Shown here: one piece after another, positions 1 to 9,547 of the stretch | Numbering within the stretch: position 1 is the stretch's first letter | Layout of the letters: the number at the start of each line of letters is the position of its first letter | From: an uncultured Lachnospiraceae bacterium | Lineage (GTDB): Bacteria; Bacillota; Clostridia; Lachnospirales; Lachnospiraceae | NCBI GenBank assembly: GCA_947176505.1 | Contig: CAMWQW010000004.1 | Coordinates: forward strand, 124,001-188,000 | Direction: 5' to 3' | DNA length: 64,000 bases | The notes under the pieces: model-generated | The model's input: the letters and a program-made list of their open reading frames with translations, nothing else | The model's database searches: none | Told to the model about the DNA's origin: nothing | Made by a program: the position numbers and the translations under genes

Positions 1-1098
1 CGCCAGTCAAAAGGAAAGAAAGTACTTGTTATTGATGAATTTCAGAACATCGTCAGAGCAAGTGAGCAGTTTATGAAGGAACTTGTCTCATTCGTGCACA
101 GCCAGTGGAACCGGGATGAAATCATGGTGGTTTTATGCAGCTCATCCATCGGCTGGATTGAAAACAGTATGATTACACGTATCGGAGATGCCGCCTATGA
201 ATTGTCTGGATTTCTGAAAATACGTGAACTTGTGTTTGGAGATATCGTGCAAAGATTTCCGAATTTCCGTATCGAAGAGTGTGTGGAAGCGTATGCGATA
301 CTGGGCGGTTTTCCCGGTTTATGGAATCAGTTTGATGACAGATTGACAATACAGCAGAATATCTGCAGAAACATACTGGACGTTAATAGCTTTCTCTTTG
401 AGGAAGGGGAGCGCATGTTGACAGATCAATTGCGTGAACCGGGGGTATATAATACTATTATGGCGTCCATTGCGGCGGGAAGCCACAAACTAAATAATCT
501 GTATCTGCATACGGAATTTTCCCGTGCAAAAATCAGTGTCTATTTAAAAAATCTGATAGAACTGGAATTGGTAGAAAAAGTCTTTTCCTATGACACAGCC
601 GGCGGTAAAGAGAATGTGCAGAAAGGAATCTACCGTATCAGCCATCCTTTTGTGGAGTTCTATTATACTTATATGTATCCGTATTTAAGCAGCTTACAGA
701 CGCGGTCTGTCGGAGAGTTTTATAATCGTTATATTATGCCGGACTTTAGAAAGTATGTATCAGGATGTTTCAAAAAAGTATGTAGACAGCATCTTGCAAA
801 GTTAAACGACAGAAACAGGCTTCCTATATCACCGGATGTCATTGGTGAGTGGATTGGCAAAGCGGGTGAGTTGGATATCATAGCGCAGGATGAAGAGGGA
901 CAGACGCTGATTGGATTGTGCAATTGGGAAAGACCGACATCTTATGAGGATTATGAGAATCTTTTAAGTTATGCGAAGAAAGCGAAAATTAACGCTGATT
1001 ATGTTTATATGTATACGGCGTTTAGATTTGATGAAAGGTTGAATCTGGAAGCAAAGATCAGACCTAATTTGAAGCTGGTACAGATTTCGGATTTTTGA
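1..1098 (+). CDS. ATP-binding protein, AAA/archaeal-ATPase type with DUF234-like C-terminus (5' partial)
   Basis: The reading frame is open from base 1, so the start and the Walker A motif lie outside the window. The first visible codons read KVLVIDEFQNI, a Walker B strand with the DE pair, followed by a sensor-1-like VLCSSS strand. This order fits the prokaryotic AAA family (PF01637-like) that is often fused to a DUF234 domain. The C-terminal part has ELDIIAQDEEG, the conserved acidic strand of the DUF234 nuclease-like fold. The usual following G-E-C-K-W motif reads GLCNW, so its catalytic E and K are missing. Members are common in Clostridia, and their substrate is unknown. The gene stops 39 bases before the topoisomerase start. 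The family call is fairly sure; no function is proposed. Confidence 0.75.
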   Translation, partial: RQSKGKKVLVIDEFQNIVRASEQFMKELVSFVHSQWNRDEIMVVLCSSSIGWIENSMITRIGDAAYELSGFLKIRELVFGDIVQRFPNFRIEECVEAYAILGGFPGLWNQFDDRLTIQQNICRNILDVNSFLFEEGERMLTDQLREPGVYNTIMASIAAGSHKLNNLYLHTEFSRAKISVYLKNLIELELVEKVFSYDTAGGKENVQKGIYRISHPFVEFYYTYMYPYLSSLQTRSVGEFYNRYIMPDFRKYVSGCFKKVCRQHLAKLNDRNRLPISPDVIGEWIGKAGELDIIAQDEEGQTLIGLCNWERPTSYEDYENLLSYAKKAKINADYVYMYTAFRFDERLNLEAKIRPNLKLVQISDF

Positions 1099-1137
1099 TA
1101 ATTGCGCATTCTTCCGATTGGAAGGAAAACATATACT

Positions 1138-3150
1138 ATGGGAAAGAGTATTTATATAGCAGAGAAGCCCAGTGTTGCAAAAGAATTTGCAAAAGCATTG
1201 AAATATAATATGAAAAATAAAGACGGCTATCTTGAATCTGATGAGGCTGTTGTGACATGGTGCGTAGGCCATCTTGTAACGATGAGTTATCCGGAAGCAT
1301 ACGACGAGAAGTACAAAAGATGGTCGCTTGATACGATTCCTTTTATTCCGGAGGAGTTTAAGTATGAGGTAATCGGAGCGGTCAAGAAACAGTTTCAGAT
1401 TGTGAGCGGTCTGCTTAACAGAGAGGATGTTGATACCATTTATGTCTGTACCGATTCGGGACGAGAAGGAGAGTATATTTATCGTCTTGTAGAACAACAG
1501 GCGCACGTACATGGCAAACTCAGAAAGCGTGTCTGGATTGACTCCCAGACAGAAGAAGAGATATTGCGAGGTATCCGGGAGGCGAAAGATTTATCGGCAT
1601 ACGACAATTTATCAAGCGCCGCCTATCTGCGTGCCAAAGAAGATTATTTAATGGGAATCAATTTTTCCCGCGTACTGACACTCAAATACGGTAATCCGAT
1701 CAAGTCTTATCTGAAGGCGGACAGGGCGGTAGTGTCTGTTGGACGTGTGATGACCTGTGTGCTTGGAATGGTAGTAAACAGAGAACGGGAAATTCGAGAA
1801 TTTGTCAAGATACCTTTTTATCGTGTACTTGCGCAGATTGACATAGACGGGCGGGAATGCGTCTGTGAATGGAAAGCAGTGAAAGGTTCACATTATGAAG
1901 GGTCGCCTTTGCTTTATAAGGATACCGGGTTTTTACAGGAAAAAGATGCGGACGCATTCATACAATATCTAAAGGACGAGCCGGCAGAAACACCGGTCGT
2001 TGAGAAGCTGGAGAAAAAGAAAGAAGTCAAGAATCCGCCTCTTTTATATAATTTGGCAGAGCTGCAAAACGATTGCTCCAAGCTTTTTAAGATTAGTCCG
2101 GATGAAACGCTCAGGATTGTCCAGGAACTGTATGAGAAGAAGTTAACAACCTATCCCCGTACAGATGCGAGAGTGCTGTCGAGTGCGGTGGCGAAGGAGA
2201 TACATAAAAACATCGGCGGGCTCAAGAATTATGATATCGCAGCATCATATGCAGCAGAAGTGTTAAGTACAGGAAGTTATAAGACAATTGCTAAGACAAG
2301 ATATGTAAATGATAAGCAGATTACCGATCATTATGCGATTATTCCTACCGGTCAAGGAATGGGGGCGCTTAACGGACTGCATCCTACGTCCGCCAAAGTA
2401 TACGAGATTATTGTAAGACGATTTCTTAGTATATTTTATCCGGCGGCGGTGTATCAAAAGATTAATTTGAGCGTAATGGTGAAAGGAGAATTGTTTTCCA
2501 CGGGATTTAAGGTGCTTGCCCAAGCAGGCTATCTTCCGGTAATGCAGTACTCCTTTGCCAAGAAGAAGTCCGAGAGTGAGGAGGGGGAAGAAAAGAAAGA
2601 AGAACAGGAGACTTCCTGCGATGAAGCTTTTATGGAAGTTCTTAATACTTTGAAAAAAGGTAAGCAGCTCAGGCTGCTGTCTTTAGACAAAAAAGAAGGA
2701 GAGACATCCCCTCCGAAACGCTATAACTCGGGAACAATGATTCTGACAATGGAGAATGCCGGTCAGTTTATAGAGGATGACGAGCTGCGGGCGCAGATTA
2801 AAGGAAGCGGAATCGGTACTTCCGCTACGCGGGCGGAGATTCTTAAGAAATTGGTAAATATTAAGTATCTGGCATTGAATAAGAAGACGCAGATTATTAC
2901 GCCGACGCTGCTTGGTGAGATGATTTATGAAGTAGTGGCGGGGTCTATCAAACCGTTACTTGATCCGAGGCTGACGGCAAGCTGGGAGAAGGGACTGACG
3001 CTTGTGGCAGACGGTGAGATTTCGGAAGATGAATATATGATGAAGTTGGACGATTTCGTTACGAGAAGGACCAATACGGTGAAGCAGATGAACAATCAGT
3101 CTGTGCTTTATAACCGGTTTCGATATGTGGCGCAGTTTTATAAGAAATAA
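1138..3150 (+). CDS. topB: Type IA DNA topoisomerase, topoisomerase III-like
   Basis: Type IA topoisomerases pass single strands through a transient 5'-phosphotyrosyl nick. The 670-residue protein opens with the TOPRIM strand IYIAEKPSVAKEFAKAL. It has the metal-site segment TDSGREGE (Asp106), the catalytic tyrosine in TTYPRTDARVL (Tyr339) and a GIGTSATRAEI motif near residue 558. I chose ATG 1138 over an in-frame TTG at 1102 because the conserved N-terminus begins there and GGAAGG lies about 12 bases upstream. No zinc-finger tail is present, as is usual for TopB. The TOPRIM DxD pair reads D-S-G, so the second acidic residue is glycine. An accessory TopB-like role in decatenation or in mobile DNA is more likely than the housekeeping TopA role. 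Confidence 0.88.
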   Translation: MGKSIYIAEKPSVAKEFAKALKYNMKNKDGYLESDEAVVTWCVGHLVTMSYPEAYDEKYKRWSLDTIPFIPEEFKYEVIGAVKKQFQIVSGLLNREDVDTIYVCTDSGREGEYIYRLVEQQAHVHGKLRKRVWIDSQTEEEILRGIREAKDLSAYDNLSSAAYLRAKEDYLMGINFSRVLTLKYGNPIKSYLKADRAVVSVGRVMTCVLGMVVNREREIREFVKIPFYRVLAQIDIDGRECVCEWKAVKGSHYEGSPLLYKDTGFLQEKDADAFIQYLKDEPAETPVVEKLEKKKEVKNPPLLYNLAELQNDCSKLFKISPDETLRIVQELYEKKLTTYPRTDARVLSSAVAKEIHKNIGGLKNYDIAASYAAEVLSTGSYKTIAKTRYVNDKQITDHYAIIPTGQGMGALNGLHPTSAKVYEIIVRRFLSIFYPAAVYQKINLSVMVKGELFSTGFKVLAQAGYLPVMQYSFAKKKSESEEGEEKKEEQETSCDEAFMEVLNTLKKGKQLRLLSLDKKEGETSPPKRYNSGTMILTMENAGQFIEDDELRAQIKGSGIGTSATRAEILKKLVNIKYLALNKKTQIITPTLLGEMIYEVVAGSIKPLLDPRLTASWEKGLTLVADGEISEDEYMMKLDDFVTRRTNTVKQMNNQSVLYNRFRYVAQFYKK

Positions 3151-3222
3151 CTTGCAAACACAGGTTTATACATATTGAGCGGTGAAATTTCCTAAATATA
3201 AGAAAAAGGCAGGTAAAGTGGA

Positions 3223-3897
3223 ATGGCATGTTTAAAGGATACGGAGATTAAAGTACTTTACACATTGGAGGAGACGATTGCAAAAGATATTTTTGAAGGA
3301 GCCACATACCCATGGGAAGTGCTGAAAAAAATCGGCGATTTTATTGTGGCTTTGGGTAATACGCTCCCGGAAGAACTGTATGAAAAGAGAGGGGATAATG
3401 TCTGGATAGCCAGAAATGCCAATGTTTATCCGAGCGCATGTATCAACGGACCGGCTATTATTGATGAAGAAGCGGAAGTAAGGCATTGCGCTTTTATAAG
3501 AGGAAATGCTATTGTAGGTAAAGGCGCTGTAGTAGGTAATTCCACAGAGCTTAAGAATGTGATATTATTTAATAAAGTACAAGTGCCTCACTATAATTAT
3601 GTAGGTGACAGCATTCTTGGGTATAAGGCACATATGGGTGCCGGATCCATTACATCTAATGTCAAAAGTGATAAGACATTGGTGGTTGTCAAAGCAGGTG
3701 AAGACAGATTTGAGACCGGACTTAAGAAATTCGGAGCCATGCTGGGGGACAATGTTGAAGTGGGATGTAATTCCGTATTAAATCCCGGAACTGTTATCGG
3801 CAGAGAGGCAAACATATACCCGACTTCTATGGTAAGAGGATATATTCCAGCGCACAGCATCTACAAGAAGCAGGGTGAAGTAGCAGGTAAATATTAG
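3223..3897 (+). CDS. Left-handed beta-helix (hexapeptide repeat) protein, nucleotidyl/acyltransferase-like
   Basis: The 224-residue protein has hexapeptide-type repeats from about residue 65 onward (VWIARNANVYPSACI, AIVGKGAVVGNSTELKNVIL, GAGSITSNVKSD, VIGREANIYPTSMV). This spacing is typical of the left-handed beta-helix of GlmU C-terminal and LpxA-type acyltransferases. The N-terminus is a short helical segment without a GlmU-like pyrophosphorylase Rossmann domain. Lachnospiraceae homologues are often named UDP-GlcNAc pyrophosphorylase-related, but the catalytic nucleotidyltransferase half is absent. An acyltransferase or a sugar-nucleotide-binding role is therefore more likely. The gene sits alone between topB and a diguanylate cyclase, which does not help. 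The fold is secure; the substrate is unknown. Confidence 0.75.
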   Translation: MACLKDTEIKVLYTLEETIAKDIFEGATYPWEVLKKIGDFIVALGNTLPEELYEKRGDNVWIARNANVYPSACINGPAIIDEEAEVRHCAFIRGNAIVGKGAVVGNSTELKNVILFNKVQVPHYNYVGDSILGYKAHMGAGSITSNVKSDKTLVVVKAGEDRFETGLKKFGAMLGDNVEVGCNSVLNPGTVIGREANIYPTSMVRGYIPAHSIYKKQGEVAGKY

Positions 3898-3934
3898 GAT
3901 ACAGCAAATTTAAAGTGCATTTGGGGATAAAAGT

Positions 3935-6136
3935 ATGGATTTGAATATGGAAAATTTCGGTTCTATGATCGACAATGTGATTGCGGGAATATGTTTCTTT
4001 GAGTATGACAAAACAAGCGGAGCAATGGTACCCTTTTACGTTAACGAAGGGCTGTTTCGTATGCTGGGATACTCAAGAACCCAAGGTATGAAATTCTTAA
4101 AAAAAATAGAGATAAATATTATTCCGGAAGATTTACCGATTTACAGACAGGCGATTGAAGACGTGCTTAAAGATGACGGCGCCATTGATGTGGAGTTTCG
4201 TACAGTGACAGGCAGCGGTGGTTTGCGCTGGCTGCATGTCAGGGGAAATCTGTATTCCAGAGAAGCGGACAAATATATTATTGTCGCGGTTATTCATGAT
4301 ATTACAGAGAGGAAAAGTATAGAAGAAGAACTGCATAAGCAGGCGGAGAGACTGCATATTCTTTCTGAGGCAGAGGGAGAGAAAATCATAGATTATAATG
4401 CGAAGACGGATGTCATGGTTATCAAATCGTCTAATGAATATGATATGTCCGGAGAACATATTCAAGACAAATGGATGGAGCAGTTTGATGAGTCCATGAT
4501 TTATGAGGAGGATGTAGCTTATTATAAATCGATATTCAGAGGGCTGCTGACTTCACCGAAGCATGAGACGATAGAATATAGAACGAAACGTTTTGACGGC
4601 GAGTACATATGGTATCAGGCGAATCTGACTTCACTGCTCGGTTCGGAAGGCTATGTGACGAGAGTCGTAGGACGTATGATTAATATTCATGAGAAGAAAT
4701 TAAAAGAGCTTGAGCTGCTGCTGCGTGCGGAAAAAGACGCTTTGACAGGGCTGTACAACAAAGGCGCTACTATGCAGTTGATAGAAAATGCAATCAATGA
4801 CAGCAAGAACGGCACCTTAAATGCATTAATGATCATTGATTTGGATAATTTTAAAGAAGTAAATGATCTGATGGGACATGCGCAGGGAGACAAAGTTTTG
4901 GTTGATACGGCAGCGGCGTTGAATGATATCTTTAAGGGTGGAGATATTGTAGGGCGTATCGGCGGAGATGAATTTGTTGTTTTCATGAAAAACCTGAACG
5001 CAATTTCTAATGCGGATATTCTTGCCGCTAAGGTTGTGCGGAATGTCAACTATCATTTTGAGTATGAGGATACTCCTATCCATGTGACATGCAGCGTGGG
5101 TGTGGCGATTTTTCCGTATCATGGCAATGACTATGAGGAATTATTTAACAAGGCAGATAAGGCTGTTTATACGGCTAAAGCGAACGGAAAGTGCGGATAT
5201 CGAATCTATGATGCGGCAACAACTATGGTCTACCATGCCACCAGAAAGAACACGGAGTATAATCCGAATAAAGGCATGGAGATGAACCGCAATATTGAAG
5301 ATTTGGTAATGCAGGTTCTGTTTGAAGATAAGGTTATGGAGTCGGCACTGAAATCAGCGATAGAACTTATCACAGCCAAATACCATTTCCATAGAGGATA
5401 TGTTTGCGGTGATGAATCACTGCCAATTTCAAGAACGGTTCAATTTGCGGCAACAGGCTATGAAATCGGACGGGAGACAAAGGAACATTATGAACTGAAA
5501 AGAGTAGTCAGCGAGATATTGTATGAATCTTTCCGTAAAGTTACCATTATTCACGATTATGACTTGACGGCGGTAGAGATGCACGACTATTTCCAAGTGG
5601 AAGGTATTAAGAGTATGCTCTATTATCCGATTACGTCTCACGGAAAGTTTCAAGGAGCGATTATCTTTGAGAATCATGAAGATGTGCAGTTAGAGTTTCA
5701 AGAGAGTGAAATGGAAGAGATACGTTCACTGATGCGTATTCTGGAAGCTCATATTTTACAGATTGGCTTGATGGACAGACTTCAGGATTTCGTGACACAG
5801 ATTGCAATTTTTGATAATCTGGACAGTTATGTATATATCGTAAATCCGGACACATACGAGCTTAGTTTTATTAACAAAAAAGTATTGATGAGCTCGCCGG
5901 AAGTTAAGATAGGGGATATCTGTTATAAGGCATTACAGGACAGAGAGTCTCCGTGTGAGAACTGTATTTTAAGGCATCTTAAAAAAGACGACCCTCACTG
6001 CCGATGTACGGAGGAGTTGTTTAATTATTCCTTAAGGTGCTGGAGCAGGTGTAGTGCGAGCTGGCTGGAATGTAAAGATTTAAACGGACTTGCCCTCCTT
6101 AACTGCATTGATATATCCGAGTATTTTATCGGTTGA
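3935..6136 (+). CDS. PAS-PAS-GGDEF diguanylate cyclase with C-terminal GAF/PAS-like sensory region
   Basis: This 733-residue cytoplasmic protein makes cyclic di-GMP from two GTP. Two PAS-type domains occupy about residues 10-130 and 150-255; the first ends in the PAC-like IIVAVIHDITERKSIEEEL. The GGDEF domain follows at about 265-430, with an intact active site RIGGDEFVVF at residues 342-351. The position normally held by the RxxD inhibitory site reads KGGD, so product inhibition may be weak. Residues 450-630 look like a GAF-type sensor, and a cysteine-bearing segment (CENCILRHL, then CRCTEE) near 670-700 may bind metal or sense redox. No membrane segment was seen. It is probably transcribed alone. 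Confidence 0.88.
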   Translation: MDLNMENFGSMIDNVIAGICFFEYDKTSGAMVPFYVNEGLFRMLGYSRTQGMKFLKKIEINIIPEDLPIYRQAIEDVLKDDGAIDVEFRTVTGSGGLRWLHVRGNLYSREADKYIIVAVIHDITERKSIEEELHKQAERLHILSEAEGEKIIDYNAKTDVMVIKSSNEYDMSGEHIQDKWMEQFDESMIYEEDVAYYKSIFRGLLTSPKHETIEYRTKRFDGEYIWYQANLTSLLGSEGYVTRVVGRMINIHEKKLKELELLLRAEKDALTGLYNKGATMQLIENAINDSKNGTLNALMIIDLDNFKEVNDLMGHAQGDKVLVDTAAALNDIFKGGDIVGRIGGDEFVVFMKNLNAISNADILAAKVVRNVNYHFEYEDTPIHVTCSVGVAIFPYHGNDYEELFNKADKAVYTAKANGKCGYRIYDAATTMVYHATRKNTEYNPNKGMEMNRNIEDLVMQVLFEDKVMESALKSAIELITAKYHFHRGYVCGDESLPISRTVQFAATGYEIGRETKEHYELKRVVSEILYESFRKVTIIHDYDLTAVEMHDYFQVEGIKSMLYYPITSHGKFQGAIIFENHEDVQLEFQESEMEEIRSLMRILEAHILQIGLMDRLQDFVTQIAIFDNLDSYVYIVNPDTYELSFINKKVLMSSPEVKIGDICYKALQDRESPCENCILRHLKKDDPHCRCTEELFNYSLRCWSRCSASWLECKDLNGLALLNCIDISEYFIG

Positions 6137-6214
6137 TCGGCAATTCTTATATTTGATTGGGACATTATGTCTGTACATAGATCAGCGAATCATACATAGA
6201 AAGCGAGAAAGACA

Positions 6215-7750
6215 ATGGTGAAAATTTTAATCTTACTAATTTATTTTGCAGTATTGATCGGTATCGGTCTTTACTGTAGGAAGCATGCGACCGACGTGAA
6301 TGGTTTTGTTCTAGGAGGGCGTTCTGTCGGTCCGTGGCTTACGGCATTTGCTTACGGTACATCTTATTTTTCTGCCGTGGTATTCGTCGGGTACGCAGGA
6401 CAGTTCGGCTGGAAATATGGTATAGCAGCTACTTGGGCGGGTATCGGTAATGCAATCATCGGCTCTCTGATGGCATGGGTGGTTCTTGGAAGACGTACCC
6501 GTATCATGAGCCAACATTTAGACTCGGCTACCATGCCACAGTTTTTCGGAGAACGATTTGGAAGTCCGGCGCTGAAAATCGGCGCATCAGTGATTATTTT
6601 TATCTTCTTGATTCCCTATACGGCATCTCTTTATAATGGTCTTTCCCGTTTGTTTGGTATGGCATTTAATATTGATTATTCCGTCTGTATTTTGCTGATG
6701 GCAATTTTGACTGCAATATATGTGATTGCCGGCGGATATATGGCGACTGCAATTAATGATTTTATACAAGGTATTATTATGCTGTTTGGCATTGTTGCCA
6801 TTATTGCTGCTGTAATCAACTCTAAAGGCGGATTGATGACGGCGTTGGATGGTCTTGCACGGGTTACGGATGAGACGGTTGCAACTACGCCGGGGGTCTT
6901 CGCATCATTCCTCGGACCGGATCCTTTGAATTTGATGTTCGTTGTAATTCTGACCTCTCTCGGAACATGGGGATTGCCGCAGATGGTACAGAAATTCTAT
7001 GCCATCAAAGATGAGGGTGCGATTCAGAAAGGCACAATTATCTCCACTATCTTTGCGCTGGTGGTTGCTGGTGGCTGTTATTTCCTTGGCGGTTTCGGAA
7101 GACTGTTTTCCGATCAGATTGACGTGGCAGAGGGTGGTTATGATTCAATTATTCCTACCATGTTATCCGGTTTAAGCCCTATGCTGATTGCCCTCGTGGT
7201 GATTCTGGTGCTTTCCGCTTCCATGTCCACATTGTCTTCACTCGTTATGGCTTCCAGTTCCACACTGACGATTGACTTTATTAAGGATAATTTTGTTAAG
7301 AACATGAATGAGAAAAAGCAGGTATTATATATACGGGTGCTGATTGTTGTTTTCATTATCATATCGGCAGTACTTGCATTGATTCAGTACAAGAGCAGCG
7401 TGACCTTTATTGCACAGCTTATGGGAATCTCGTGGGGAGCCCTTGCGGGGGCATTCTTGGCACCGTTTATGTATTCCCTGTACGGGAAATGGGTCTCCAA
7501 AGCTTCGTGCTGGGTGTGCTTTATCTTTAGTTCAGTGCTGATGGTGGCAAACATATTCTTTAGGAGTTCCTTCCCGGAGATTATGCAGTCCCCCATCAAC
7601 TGTGGTGCAATCGCTATGATAGCCGGACTGGTAATCGTACCGGTGGTAAGCATATTTACGCCGAAACCGGACAAGACGTTTGTGGATAATGCCTTTGCAT
7701 GTTATGACAAAGAGACGAAGGTTTCGCAGAAGACGGCACTTGGTAAATAA
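6215..7750 (+). CDS. Sodium:solute symporter (SSS/PutP-like family)
   Basis: The 511-residue integral membrane protein is hydrophobic almost throughout, with about 13 likely transmembrane helices. Family features include the start ILIYFAVLIGIGLYCRK, the GGRSVGPWLTAFAYGTSYFSA segment (helix 2, around the sodium site) and IAGGYMATAINDFIQGIIM. SSS transporters take up amino acids, carboxylates or sugars with sodium. The substrate cannot be read from sequence. Its position 54 bases upstream of iorA suggests it imports an aromatic amino acid or an aryl or branched 2-oxo acid used by that pathway. Co-transcription with iorAB is plausible because no terminator was seen between them. Confidence 0.87.
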   Translation: MVKILILLIYFAVLIGIGLYCRKHATDVNGFVLGGRSVGPWLTAFAYGTSYFSAVVFVGYAGQFGWKYGIAATWAGIGNAIIGSLMAWVVLGRRTRIMSQHLDSATMPQFFGERFGSPALKIGASVIIFIFLIPYTASLYNGLSRLFGMAFNIDYSVCILLMAILTAIYVIAGGYMATAINDFIQGIIMLFGIVAIIAAVINSKGGLMTALDGLARVTDETVATTPGVFASFLGPDPLNLMFVVILTSLGTWGLPQMVQKFYAIKDEGAIQKGTIISTIFALVVAGGCYFLGGFGRLFSDQIDVAEGGYDSIIPTMLSGLSPMLIALVVILVLSASMSTLSSLVMASSSTLTIDFIKDNFVKNMNEKKQVLYIRVLIVVFIIISAVLALIQYKSSVTFIAQLMGISWGALAGAFLAPFMYSLYGKWVSKASCWVCFIFSSVLMVANIFFRSSFPEIMQSPINCGAIAMIAGLVIVPVVSIFTPKPDKTFVDNAFACYDKETKVSQKTALGK

Positions 7751-7804
7751 ATTCGAAGGAAAGGGTTTTTGCGTAAAAGGTATGCGCAGAAATAAGGAAG
7801 AGTT

Positions 7805-9547
7805 ATGAAACAGTTGATGTTAGGTAATCAGGCTTTTGCAAGAGGTCTGTATGAAGCGGGATGCAGTGTTGTGTCCAGTTATCCGGGGACTCCGAGTACG
7901 GAAGTCACAGAGGAAGCTGCGAAATATGATGAGATATACTGCGAATGGGCGCCTAATGAAAAGGTTGCCATGGAGGTGGCATTCGGCGCTTCACTTGCGG
8001 GTAAAAGAAGCTTTTGCGGTATGAAGCATGTCGGATTAAATGTGGCTGCAGACCCTCTTTTTACATGTTCTTATACGGGAGTCAATGCAGGGCTAGTTAT
8101 TTGCGTGGCAGACGATCCGGGAATGCATTCGTCACAAAATGAGCAGGATTCCCGCCATTATGCAGAGTCGGCTAAGGTGCCGATGCTTGAACCGGCGGAT
8201 TCCGCGGAAACATGTGACTTTGTAAAGAAAGCCTATGAGATTTCCGAACAGTTTGATACGCCGGTTATTGTAAAAATGTGTACCAGAATCGCACACTCCC
8301 AGAGTCTCGTAGACACGCAGGAGCGCATTTTGCCTAAGATGCCGGCATATGAGAAAAATGCGTCTAAATATGTTATGATGCCGGCGAATGCCATACGCAG
8401 ACATCCTTTTGTGGAGGAACGTACGCGCAAGTTAACAGAGTACGCAGAAAGCTGTGATTTAAACAGGGTGGAGATGGGAGATACAAAACTGGGAGTTATC
8501 ACTTCATCCACAAGTTATCAATATGTAAAGGAAGTGTTCGGAGAGCAGGCGAGCATTTTGAAACTTGGAATGGTTTATCCGCTTCCGGAGAAGTTGATTC
8601 TTGATTTTGCTGCCAAGGTAGATAAGGTAGTGATCGTGGAAGAATTAGATGCTGTGATAGAGAATCATTGCAGAAAACTCGGACTGGAAGTGACGGGTAA
8701 GGAACTTTTCCCGATTGAGGGAGAGTTTTCTCAGAATCTGATTGCGGAGAAGCTGGGTGTAAGAGCCGTAAAGGTAAGCGGATTGGAGGAGAATCTTCCC
8801 AACAGACCGCCTGTGATGTGCGCAGGATGCCCACATAGAGGTCTGTTCTATACATTGTCTAAGAATCATTGCCGGGTTCTCGGCGATATCGGCTGCTACA
8901 CGTTGGGCGCAGTCGCACCGCTTAATGCGATGGACATGACGTTGTGTATGGGCGCTTCCGTGAGTGCTATCCACGGATTCAATAAAGCGCTCGGAGAGGA
9001 AAGCGAGGGCAATACGGTTGCAGTGATAGGTGATTCGACCTTTATGCATTCCGGTATGACAGGACTTGCAAATATTGCCTACAACCAGAGTAATTCGACT
9101 ATTATTATTCTGGATAATTCCATTACGGGAATGACAGGTCATCAGCAGAATCCAACGACAGGATACAATATTAAAGGAGATCCGGCAGGTAAGATTGACT
9201 TAGAAAGTCTCTGCCGTTCTATGGGAATCGAGAGAGTTGTTGTTATTGATCCCTATGATTTACAACAGTGTGATAAGGTAATCAAGGAAGAACTTGCGGC
9301 GAAAGAACCCTCTGTAATTATCAGCAGAAGACCTTGCGCATTGTTAAAATATGTGAAAGCGAAGCCGGCGCTTCATGTTGATGAGAACAAATGTGTCGGG
9401 TGTAAAGCATGTATGCGTCTGGGCTGTCCGGCAATCAGTATGAAGAACGGTAAAGCAGTGATTGACACTACATTGTGCGTAGGATGCGATGTCTGCCGGC
9501 AGTTGTGTAAATGTGGCGCGTTACAGACAGGGGAGGTGCAGGAATGA
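7805..9547 (+). CDS. iorA: Indolepyruvate:ferredoxin oxidoreductase, alpha subunit
   Basis: IorA and IorB oxidatively decarboxylate aryl pyruvates (indolepyruvate, phenylpyruvate, 4-hydroxyphenylpyruvate) with CoA and thiamine diphosphate, giving the aryl-acetyl-CoA and reduced ferredoxin. The 580-residue protein has the expected parts in order: a pyrimidine-type domain (SSYPGTPSTEVTEEAA, then EWAPNEKVAMEVAFGASLAG), a central domain, the thiamine-diphosphate domain (CAGCPHRGLFY, then GDIGCYTLG and GDSTFMHSG), and a C-terminal two-cluster ferredoxin region (CVGCKACMRLGCP and CVGCDVCRQLC). Its length matches the family. The stop overlaps the iorB start in ATGA, indicating translational coupling. 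Confidence 0.95.
   Translation: MKQLMLGNQAFARGLYEAGCSVVSSYPGTPSTEVTEEAAKYDEIYCEWAPNEKVAMEVAFGASLAGKRSFCGMKHVGLNVAADPLFTCSYTGVNAGLVICVADDPGMHSSQNEQDSRHYAESAKVPMLEPADSAETCDFVKKAYEISEQFDTPVIVKMCTRIAHSQSLVDTQERILPKMPAYEKNASKYVMMPANAIRRHPFVEERTRKLTEYAESCDLNRVEMGDTKLGVITSSTSYQYVKEVFGEQASILKLGMVYPLPEKLILDFAAKVDKVVIVEELDAVIENHCRKLGLEVTGKELFPIEGEFSQNLIAEKLGVRAVKVSGLEENLPNRPPVMCAGCPHRGLFYTLSKNHCRVLGDIGCYTLGAVAPLNAMDMTLCMGASVSAIHGFNKALGEESEGNTVAVIGDSTFMHSGMTGLANIAYNQSNSTIIILDNSITGMTGHQQNPTTGYNIKGDPAGKIDLESLCRSMGIERVVVIDPYDLQQCDKVIKEELAAKEPSVIISRRPCALLKYVKAKPALHVDENKCVGCKACMRLGCPAISMKNGKAVIDTTLCVGCDVCRQLCKCGALQTGEVQE

Noticed and set aside
8645..9142. 165-codon minus-strand frame within iorA
   Set aside because: A shadow of the conserved thiamine-diphosphate domain of iorA; no independent support.
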